Shown here: piece after piece, positions 1-6,404 of the stretch | How the letters are laid out: each line of letters opens with the position of its first letter | How positions within the stretch are numbered: the first letter of the stretch is position 1 | Origin: Candidatus Gastranaerophilales bacterium | Lineage (GTDB): Bacteria; Cyanobacteriota; Vampirovibrionia; Gastranaerophilales; Gastranaerophilaceae | NCBI GenBank assembly: GCA_910587175.1 | Contig: CAJULH010000015.1 | Coordinates: 1 to 39,408, forward strand | DNA length: 39,408 nucleotides | Direction of reading: 5' to 3' | Position numbers and translations under genes: made by a program | Notes under the pieces: model-generated | Told to the model about the DNA's origin: nothing | The model's input: the letters and a program-made list of their open reading frames with translations, nothing else | Database searches by the model: none

Positions 1-356
1 CTTTTGCAAGAGATGTTGCACGCGATGTTGATAAAAAATGGGTAAGAAATATGTATGGTTTTGCAATAAAGCCGGATTTAACCCTTTATTTTGATGTGAG
101 CGCAAAAGTATCCCTGGAGCGCATCTGTACAAACCGCCAGCCAAAGTATTATGAAGCCGGGATGGATTTAAAATTATCAAATAATCCTTACAAAAGCTAT
201 GTGCTCTTTCAAAACAGGGTAATTGAACAATACAAAGATATGGTGGATGAATACGGGCTTGTGAAGGTGGATGCGAATGAATCAATCCATAAAAAGCAGA
301 TGTATTTCAGGCAGATTGTAAGTGAACTTTTAAATTCGAAAGGTATCAAAATTTAG
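1..356 (+). CDS. Thymidylate-kinase-like protein, C-terminal part (5' end outside window)
   Basis: The frame is open from base 3 to the stop at 354-356, so the gene begins upstream of the window and only about 117 C-terminal residues are visible. The visible part matches the second half of dTMP-kinase-like proteins: a beta strand ending in TLYFDVSAKVSLERI (the core strand and LID approach), then a Y-E-A-G-M-D-L-K-L motif and a helix containing YKSYVLFQNRVIEQY. The next gene has the same order of motifs (YFESGRDIGLS, then YKSFEIYQNK), so the two are tandem paralogues. The stop codon directly abuts the ATG of the next gene at 357, which implies co-transcription and translational coupling. The P-loop is not in the window. 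The true substrate (dTMP or another nucleotide) cannot be settled from this fragment. Confidence 0.75.
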   Translation, partial: FARDVARDVDKKWVRNMYGFAIKPDLTLYFDVSAKVSLERICTNRQPKYYEAGMDLKLSNNPYKSYVLFQNRVIEQYKDMVDEYGLVKVDANESIHKKQMYFRQIVSELLNSKGIKI

Positions 357-1019
357 ATGTATCAAAAACACGGATATGACGGACTTTTAATAGTTATAGA
401 AGGTACGGACGGTGCAGGCAAATCCACCCAGGTAAATCTTCTTAAAAAATATATTGAAAATGAATGCTATGGCTGTATGCTTTCTGAATGGAAAACGTCG
501 CGTCTTATTTCAGATGTAATTAATGAAGCAAAAGAGCGCAATCTCTTAAATACGACCACATTTTCTCTTCTTTATGCGGCAGATTATGCAGACCGTTTGG
601 AAAATGTTATTATTCCTGCCTTAAAAGCCGGTTTTGTTGTGCTTTTAGATAGATATGTATACACTGCCTTTGTCAGGGATTCAGTGAGGGGGCATGATAT
701 AAACTGGGTGAAAAAGCTCTATGATTTTGCACCCCAGCCAGATTTGGTGTTTTATTTAAAAATGCCCGTGGATAAGCTTTTAAAAAGGATGATAGGCACA
801 AAAGGGCTTGATTATTTTGAATCAGGACGCGATATCGGACTTTCAACAGATATTTATAAAAGCTTTGAAATATACCAGAATAAATGTCTTGAAGAGTATG
901 ACAGGCTTCAAAAGGAATATAATTTTATTACAATAGACGGCGAACTTCCGATTGATACTATTCATCAAAAAATTAAAGAAGAAGTAAAGAAAGTTTTAGA
1001 TTTGGGAATAGTGTCTTAA
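357..1019 (+). CDS. Thymidylate-kinase-like P-loop nucleotide kinase
   Basis: A 220-aa protein, close to the usual dTMP kinase length. Residues 15-24 (EGTDGAGKST) form the Walker A loop in the dTMP-kinase form, D98-R99-Y100 matches the DR[YF] motif that binds the nucleotide monophosphate, and PDLVFYL near residue 125 is the typical core strand. The family phosphorylates dTMP to dTDP with ATP in the cytoplasm. The gene follows its tandem paralogue with zero spacing. The usual Arg-rich LID is replaced by RMIGTKGLDYFESGRD, so one or both copies may have a specialised role, and one may not be the housekeeping Tmk. Convergent with the XRE gene at 1078. Confidence 0.85.
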   Translation: MYQKHGYDGLLIVIEGTDGAGKSTQVNLLKKYIENECYGCMLSEWKTSRLISDVINEAKERNLLNTTTFSLLYAADYADRLENVIIPALKAGFVVLLDRYVYTAFVRDSVRGHDINWVKKLYDFAPQPDLVFYLKMPVDKLLKRMIGTKGLDYFESGRDIGLSTDIYKSFEIYQNKCLEEYDRLQKEYNFITIDGELPIDTIHQKIKEEVKKVLDLGIVS

Positions 1020-1077
1020 AGTTTATCCGGTCTGTTATTCAGGCATGAAATATTTATAAATTTAAGTTTAAACCTTA

Positions 1078-1287
1078 TTATTCAAAATCAAAAAGTGTGT
1101 TTATTGAGACTTTTAATATATCTGCAATCATAAAGATTTTTTTTAAACTGACATATTTTTGTCCGCTTTCTATCCTTGAAATATATTCGCGGCTAAGGTC
1201 GCATTTTTCGGCAAGAAATTCCTGGCTGTAGTTATTTTGCAGCCGGTATTTTTTTATATTTTTGCCTAAAAATTGCAGTCTTGTCAT
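1078..1287 (-). CDS. Small XRE-family HTH transcriptional regulator
   Basis: A 69-aa protein that is essentially only a HTH_3/Cro-C1 domain: LGKNIKKYR (helix 1), SQEFLAEKCDLSREYISRIE (helix-turn-helix, about residues 20-40) and a C-terminal LKKIFMIADILKVSINTLF helix pair. Such stand-alone XRE proteins are usually DNA-binding repressors. It is divergent from the glycine-rich prepilin gene at 1368. The start codon (1285-1287) overlaps the -35 box of the opposing promoter, and near-identical 11-bp repeats lie in the gap, which suggests it controls that gene and itself. A second XRE gene has the same placement beside the second glycine-rich gene. The regulatory role is inferred. Confidence 0.85.
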   Translation of the reverse strand: MTRLQFLGKNIKKYRLQNNYSQEFLAEKCDLSREYISRIESGQKYVSLKKIFMIADILKVSINTLFDFE

Positions 1288-1309
1288 GTGAACTATTTTG
1301 CCGTATAAT
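1281..1309 (+). promoter_or_regulatory. Promoter of the first glycine-rich prepilin gene
   Basis: TTGTCA at 1281-1286 and a perfect TATAAT at 1304-1309 are separated by 17 bp, a near-consensus sigma-70 promoter pointing to the gene at 1368. CTATTTTGCCG (1293-1303) lies in the spacer and CTATTTTTCCG (1327-1337) just downstream of the expected transcription start. These 10-of-11 matching repeats are candidate operators for the divergent XRE regulator. The motifs are seen directly; the regulatory role is inferred. Confidence 0.6.
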
Positions 1310-1367
1310 TCTAAAATGTCTGTGACCTATTTTTCCGAAACATTATTTTTTAAGGAGATTTAACACC

Positions 1368-4331
1368 ATGCTTAAAATATTATTATTCCGTGCGAAAAAA
1401 GTTCAATTACCCGGGAGGGCAACTAAAAACTTTTGTGCTAAAACCAAAGGTCTGATGCAAAGATTGTTTAGGATGCCGAAACAGAGGTTATCAGAGATGC
1501 AGGAAAAATTTCAGTATAATAAAGCCGGTTCCCGTCCATCGGCAGGTTGGGTTTTAACCCAACAATGCAAAATGCGTGCCTTTTCTCTCGTCGAGATGCT
1601 TATGGCGCTTCTTGTAGCATCACTTCTTATGGCAGCACTGGCTCCTGTTATGACAAGAAGAATGGGTGAGAACATAAATGTTAGCGGCTCAGGTAACAGC
1701 ATAATTCCTACAGGGGGCTGCGTATTTTCTGAACCCGGGGAATATGAATGTGAAATTCCTGATAATGCAACTGCATTTAGTGTTTTAATGGCTTCAGGAG
1801 GAGGCGGTGGCGGCGGAGCTGCCGGTATCAGCGAGGGTACTGTTGTGACAAGGGCTGTTGCAGGTACTGCAGTGAAAAATAGTGTTAATGATTCCAGAAA
1901 CAGCAATAGCTATGTAATCACAAGAAATGTTACCGATGTTGAAGCAGTGCTTATTGGAGGAGGAGGCGGTGGCGGCGGAGCCTGGGGAAAGGGCGGACAT
2001 CCGGGAAGCCAGCTGGATTGCGGCACATGGGGTGTTTATGTCGGACCTGAATATAGCGGTGTGGATAGTTCTGACATCGCAAATTATCATTCCATTTGTG
2101 TTTCAAGGTATAATCCCGGATATAAAAGCGATGGAAAAGCTTCACCAAATTCGGATATTACGGGGGTCACAAATGTAACAGTCGGTACAAAATGCACAAG
2201 CAGAAACTGCTGCTGGAGGGGCGCAACATCAAAAACCGATTGTGAAACATCAGGAAACGGACAAAAATATTCAGGATGTGACAGGATGGTATGCCAGTGG
2301 AATGCAGCAAATGCGATATGCACCCAATGGAAGCCTGTTTCAACCGCACCTTCTGCAGGAAAATTGCCCACAAAAACCCAAATGATGGGATGGGCACCAG
2401 GCGTTAATTACAATTCAACAATTTCAAACAGCACAGGAATACTGAATAAATACAATTCAGGATATGGTAAACCATATGCCCCTGATTATAATACATATCC
2501 GGCATTGCAGCTTTGTAACAGACAGTCCGGTTTTGGTGCTTTGCAATGTGTCAATACCTATGAAATTTGTCCCGGTGCTGCTCTTGATTCCGGCAGCAAT
2601 GGTTATCCTAACACCTGTTACCCTGATAGCTTGTGGGCGGATGATTTAATTGCGGGCACAACAAGACATGAAGGCATGAATTTACGGGATGGCGTTTTTC
2701 AAGGGCATCAAAATTTCAGCGATTGCGCTTATAGTGTGCGCTGTATTCTTGACAGAGTCTCAGCGTTCAGTTCGCTTAACGGCGGCGGAGGCGGTGGCGG
2801 CATTTACGCCAGAGTAAAAATTTCAGACAGCATTATAAGGTCAGTAACGTCTGAAACCGGTGTTGCAACAGTAATAATCGGGGCTGGGAATAAGGGTGCC
2901 GGTGCTGCAAAAGTTAGCGGTTCAACAATTGGGACAGCATATGACGGAGGCACATCGGCTATATCTATATACAAAGGAAATTCCGTATCAGAAGCTGATC
3001 TTGTGTATTATGTGGAAGTTTCAGGCGGAAATAAAGGAAATTCTGCAACAATAAATACTTCAAACAATAATAACAGCACTGCGGGCTCTGCAGGCGGGCA
3101 GATATCAAATTCTTCCGGAACCAACTGCAGATATCTTAATAAATATACATCAAATACTGATGCTGCGTACAAAACAAATATAACAAACATAAGATGTGAT
3201 TTGATTGAAAATGTTACGACTGCTGCAGGTTTAGCGGGTAACGGGGTCATTGGCGGAAGAGGGTATAATAACAGCGGTTCTGCCATTATAAGCGGTGCCG
3301 AAACAGGAGTTGATGGTGTAAATTACGGTTCCGGAGGAGGCGGGGCAAGCTGCAGCGAGGGTTCTACAGGTAATATGCCAAAATGCACAATAAAAGGTGG
3401 TGATGGTGGTTCCGGCTATGCTGCCATATCATACAAGCCTTATTATCCGGGCGTTGGCGGCGGAGGAGGGGGTGCCGGTGTTGCAGCACACGTTACAGGA
3501 ATAAGTAACGGAGTAAACGCCGGACGCAAAATTAAGGTTAAGGTTGGAGATGGCGGAAGTCAGGGCGCCGCAGGCAGTGTGAACGGAGATGGAGGGAATG
3601 GCGGTGATGGTGGCGAAAGCAGTATTGAGTATGAACGCGGGAGCAGCGCTTCGCCTGTGAAAATTGCAATTTCAGGCGGTTATGGCGGCGGCGGGGCAAA
3701 AATCACATCTGCTTCCGAGATTGTATCAAATATCAGCCAAAGCGGTAAGGTCGGCGCTGCAGGAAATAAGGCTGATGTTAAAATTTCATTTTCAGGTGCA
3801 GCTCCCTTGAAATCGAATGTTTTTCCTGCAAATGCTGACACTACAAAAGGCTATGCCGGACACACTGCAGTTTTTGATAAAACAGAAGATGTTTATAAAT
3901 ATCTGGCTGCGGGTGGAAATGGCGGGGTAAATTCTAAAATTTCACCATACGGCACAGGAATCATACCATGCGGCGGATTATCAACATTGCCCGTAGTGTT
4001 TGAGGGTTATGAAGCAGATAATATTTTAGAAGACAATATAAAATGTGATTTGGTTAGTTCAAATTCACTTAATCCTTCTGATGTTGCAGCTTCATATACG
4101 CATGTGGCAGAAAATATGCAGCTTTTAATTACATCAATTGGGCTAATGTCACAATCCGGTCTTGAGAAATATGCAGGCAACGTATTTCCCGGTGCATCCG
4201 GCGGAGGCGGCGGAGCCTGGTATTGGGATAATAATACGGCAAATGTTGTTAATTCCAAAACTTCAATGGGTGCTAAGGGTATGCCCGGGTATGTAATTAT
4301 TTACTGGAATGTTGATATTCCGGATGAATAA
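1368..4331 (+). CDS. Glycine-rich prepilin-like surface protein with cysteine-rich C-type-lectin/FISUMP-like insert (copy 1)
   Basis: A 987-aa protein. The start is supported by AAGGAG (1352-1357) 10 nt upstream. An unusually long basic leader (residues 1-71) ends in a type IV prepilin motif, A71/F72-S-L-V-E76-M, followed by a hydrophobic helix to residue 92. Cleavage by a prepilin peptidase and export by a type IV pilus or type II secretion machine are the expected route. The body has repeated Gly runs (residues 144-151, 197-204, 474-480, 650 onwards). Between about residues 270 and 460 there is a Cys-rich domain (N-C281-C-W, WNAANAIC, KLPTKTQMMGW, LQLC383, YPDSLW, YSVRCILD at about 455-462) resembling FISUMP/formylglycine-enzyme-like C-type-lectin folds. 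The C terminus GMPGYVIIYWN recurs in copy 3. The function is unknown; an adhesin or extracellular matrix protein is likely. A cleaved short form starting at M69 (1572) lacks a visible ribosome site. Confidence 0.85.
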   Translation: MLKILLFRAKKVQLPGRATKNFCAKTKGLMQRLFRMPKQRLSEMQEKFQYNKAGSRPSAGWVLTQQCKMRAFSLVEMLMALLVASLLMAALAPVMTRRMGENINVSGSGNSIIPTGGCVFSEPGEYECEIPDNATAFSVLMASGGGGGGGAAGISEGTVVTRAVAGTAVKNSVNDSRNSNSYVITRNVTDVEAVLIGGGGGGGGAWGKGGHPGSQLDCGTWGVYVGPEYSGVDSSDIANYHSICVSRYNPGYKSDGKASPNSDITGVTNVTVGTKCTSRNCCWRGATSKTDCETSGNGQKYSGCDRMVCQWNAANAICTQWKPVSTAPSAGKLPTKTQMMGWAPGVNYNSTISNSTGILNKYNSGYGKPYAPDYNTYPALQLCNRQSGFGALQCVNTYEICPGAALDSGSNGYPNTCYPDSLWADDLIAGTTRHEGMNLRDGVFQGHQNFSDCAYSVRCILDRVSAFSSLNGGGGGGGIYARVKISDSIIRSVTSETGVATVIIGAGNKGAGAAKVSGSTIGTAYDGGTSAISIYKGNSVSEADLVYYVEVSGGNKGNSATINTSNNNNSTAGSAGGQISNSSGTNCRYLNKYTSNTDAAYKTNITNIRCDLIENVTTAAGLAGNGVIGGRGYNNSGSAIISGAETGVDGVNYGSGGGGASCSEGSTGNMPKCTIKGGDGGSGYAAISYKPYYPGVGGGGGGAGVAAHVTGISNGVNAGRKIKVKVGDGGSQGAAGSVNGDGGNGGDGGESSIEYERGSSASPVKIAISGGYGGGGAKITSASEIVSNISQSGKVGAAGNKADVKISFSGAAPLKSNVFPANADTTKGYAGHTAVFDKTEDVYKYLAAGGNGGVNSKISPYGTGIIPCGGLSTLPVVFEGYEADNILEDNIKCDLVSSNSLNPSDVAASYTHVAENMQLLITSIGLMSQSGLEKYAGNVFPGASGGGGGAWYWDNNTANVVNSKTSMGAKGMPGYVIIYWNVDIPDE
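1546..1563. repeat. Palindrome inside the leader-coding region of glycine-rich copy 1
   Basis: GTTGGGTTTTAACCCAAC has 8-bp perfect arms around TT. It encodes part of the leader peptide (GWVLTQ), just upstream of the prepilin cleavage site, where added residues would be removed from the mature protein. A related element, GGTTGGGTTTCAACC, lies at about 39189-39203, downstream of the third glycine-rich gene. It may be a small dispersed repeat tolerated in the leader. Confidence 0.5.
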
Positions 4332-4364
4332 AAATGAATTAAAACTTTAGATGAACAACTTTTC

Positions 4365-4396
4365 GGGGCGCATTTTGTAACCTTTGCGCCCCTTTT
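4365..4396 (+). terminator. Rho-independent terminator of glycine-rich copy 1, conserved 3' element
   Basis: Stem GGGGCGCA (4365-4372) pairs with TGCGCCCC (4385-4392), then TTTT. The upstream flank TTTAGATGAACAACTTTTCG and the loop TTTTGTAACCT recur after glycine-rich copy 2, and a close variant recurs after copy 3. Confidence 0.85.
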
Positions 4397-4495
4397 CTTA
4401 TTGATTGCATCAAAAAGATACAGCAAAATTTGAATTTTATGCCGGTTTGTAACGCTTATAGAGTCAAAATCAACTTTAGTCCCGGCGTTGAATAT

Positions 4496-5143
4496 TTAGC
4501 CTTTAAAATTTATTTTATCAATGATTTTTTCAATTTCAGCCTGAAATCTGCCAAAGCGTTTGATTTTTTCGCTGTTTTCTTTTTGTTTTTTTGTTAATTC
4601 ATCCAAGGTTTTATTGGCATCAACTGTAAAATCCGGAGCTTCGGAAATACTTTTAAGCGTATCCACAGTGCCTTGCGGGGAAATTCCGTTTACGAATTCT
4701 TTTATGCATACGAGCACTTCCCTTAAATCCTGGAACATATCCATAAAATCTGAAATCCTGAGAGCATCTGCTGCAACAATTCCTTTAGCGTTCGGATCGT
4801 TTGTTTTTGGCGGAGAAATTTCAATAGATTTTGAACCGCCAAGACCATTGTATTCCACCCTTGCAATAGCTCCGTCAGGAATTTTAGTATTTGGCTTTGT
4901 AACTACGATTTCGCATAAAATGACATCATCAACCCTTTTTAAATTTCTGACATGCCCGACTATTATGCCCATAATCCTTACAGGTGAGCCTTTTATGATG
5001 CTGTCTATGTCATGAAACCTTATTATGTAAAGGTTTGGTTTTACATATGTATTGTAATAAATCTTGTAAGAGGTAAAAATTACTGTTGCAGCAATGCAAA
5101 GAAGGATTAAAATTTCAATAATTCTATTCTTTTTAATCTTCAA
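4496..5143 (-). CDS. MCE/MlaD-family lipid-transport substrate-binding protein
   Basis: A 215-aa protein with one N-terminal membrane helix (about residues 9-27) followed by one MCE domain (about 36-115), recognised by SPVRIMGIIVGHV, IPDGAIARVEYNGLGGSKSIEI and the flanking beta strands. The C terminus (about 150-210) is a Lys/Glu-rich helix likely to form a coiled coil. MCE proteins of the MlaD/TGD2 type bind phospholipid and work with an ABC permease and ATPase to move lipids between the two membranes of diderm cells and plastids. No MlaE or MlaF partner gene is nearby. Its start overlaps the stop of the cobalamin adenosyltransferase gene (ATGA), so the two are translated from one transcript, an odd functional pairing. 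Convergent with the glycine-rich gene. Confidence 0.85.
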   Translation of the reverse strand: MKIKKNRIIEILILLCIAATVIFTSYKIYYNTYVKPNLYIIRFHDIDSIIKGSPVRIMGIIVGHVRNLKRVDDVILCEIVVTKPNTKIPDGAIARVEYNGLGGSKSIEISPPKTNDPNAKGIVAADALRISDFMDMFQDLREVLVCIKEFVNGISPQGTVDTLKSISEAPDFTVDANKTLDELTKKQKENSEKIKRFGRFQAEIEKIIDKINFKG

Positions 5144-5709
5144 TATTCAACTCCCTCTCTTGCCTCAACTCCTATATCCCAGTAGTGTTTTACGGGTTTT
5201 ATTTCTGATACCAGATGTGCAAGTTCTATCACTTTTTCATTGGCATTTCTGCCTGTGAGAACAATTTCCACCCCTTTTGGCTTGTTTTTCAGGGTTTCAA
5301 GCATATCATCAAGGTCAATAAGTCCTAAATCAAGGGCAATATTTGCTTCATCCAAAATTACAAGTTCATATTCGCAATTTTTTATTGCATTCTTTGCAAA
5401 CTCCCATCCCTTTTGAATTTCAGTCTTGTCATCATCATTTACATTATTTTTATACACAATCCTTGTAAGACCGGCATTTATCACCTTAAAACGGTTTTTA
5501 ATATCATCTGAAAGGTTTGAAAATGAATGGATTTCACCATAATCAGACCCGCCTTTTGTAAACATTACGATTAAAACCTTCCAGCCGCGCCCGAGTGCCC
5601 GAAGTGCCAAACCAAGACTAGCTGTGGTTTTCCCCTTGCCATCTCCTGTATAAACCTGTATATACCCGATTTTATTAAAACATGGGTTGTGTAAATTTTT
5701 TGAATCCAT
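5140..5709 (-). CDS. cobO: ATP:cob(I)alamin adenosyltransferase (CobO/BtuR type)
   Basis: A 189-aa protein, the normal length for CobA/CobO/BtuR. Walker A GDGKGKTT sits at residues 22-29 after YIQVYT. VLIVMFTKGG and the C-terminal VILDEANIALDLGLI and VEIVLTGRNA blocks are the family signature, and HLVSEIKPVKHYWDIGVEAREGVEY is the usual end. The enzyme transfers the adenosyl group of ATP to cob(I)alamin to make adenosylcobalamin. Two other genes in the window are linked to corrinoids: the radical SAM protein at 6392 and, possibly, the MetE-like gene at 19529. It is the first gene of a two-gene unit with the MCE protein. No strong ribosome site was seen before the ATG. Confidence 0.93.
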   Translation of the reverse strand: MDSKNLHNPCFNKIGYIQVYTGDGKGKTTASLGLALRALGRGWKVLIVMFTKGGSDYGEIHSFSNLSDDIKNRFKVINAGLTRIVYKNNVNDDDKTEIQKGWEFAKNAIKNCEYELVILDEANIALDLGLIDLDDMLETLKNKPKGVEIVLTGRNANEKVIELAHLVSEIKPVKHYWDIGVEAREGVEY

Positions 5710-5839
5710 AAAGTGAATTTTACCATAAAATTTTTTGATATGAAATGCCCTAAAATTGGGGCTGTATAGGCAATTGTTAAAAAATTTCAGAATGTGGAAT
5801 TATTTATAACAGGTACTTATTAAAAGGCTTAGTTTTACC

Positions 5840-6361
5840 ATGTCAATTTCCCCAATTTCCGCTTTCAGTCTATATCAGGAGCAAATAAACTACTTTTTAA
5901 ATGCAACCAAAACGGACTATTATTCCGTTTCAAATTTGCTTGCAAAATATGGCGTAAAATCAACCGGGGACAAGGAAAAAGACATTGCAAAACTTATGGA
6001 AATTCAGACTGAGACAGCTGTAAACCTTATGCAGGGCTTATCAGAGGATGATGAAACATCTAAAAGTGCTGAACAGACTGTATCTTATAGCTGGTACAGT
6101 GTTATGTACCAGTTGGGGCTTGATCCCACGGGCGATCCCAAGCAGGATTTTATTGAAATAATGGAATGTCTGGTTGATAAAGCTGAAAAGGCAACTACTG
6201 AAAGCGAATACAATAAGTATATGGATTTAATCGGCTATGTAGAGGACATTTTCATAGATTCAGGCGTGAAAATCAGCGATATTACTGCAGATTCGGTTTC
6301 AACGTATAAGTCTATGGAAATTTTAGCAAACTACAACAAAGCTGATATTGAAAATTCATAG
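5840..6361 (+). CDS. Hypothetical protein with two internal repeats
   Basis: A 173-aa, acidic, soluble protein that I do not recognise. It contains two related segments, residues about 28-55 and 87-111. Both start with YSV and continue with a hydrophobic heptad, then G-[VL]-x-x-TGD-x-x-x-D-[IF] and a helix ending in LMEI or IMEC, which suggests an internal duplication of a helical unit. There is no signal peptide or membrane helix. AAAAGG lies about 15 nt before the ATG. It stands alone between the divergent cobO unit and a convergent radical SAM gene. Confidence 0.7.
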   Translation: MSISPISAFSLYQEQINYFLNATKTDYYSVSNLLAKYGVKSTGDKEKDIAKLMEIQTETAVNLMQGLSEDDETSKSAEQTVSYSWYSVMYQLGLDPTGDPKQDFIEIMECLVDKAEKATTESEYNKYMDLIGYVEDIFIDSGVKISDITADSVSTYKSMEILANYNKADIENS

Positions 6362-6380
6362 AATAAGCATATAACAATAT

Positions 6381-6404
6381 AAACCCTTTATTTATAAGGG
6401 TTTT
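6381..6404 (+). terminator. Shared hairpin between convergent genes
   Basis: AAACCCTT (6381-6388) pairs with AAGGGTTT (6396-6403), followed by a short T run on the plus strand. It overlaps the last codons and stop (6392-6394) of the convergent radical SAM gene, so it probably terminates the hypothetical gene and may act in both directions. Confidence 0.5.
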
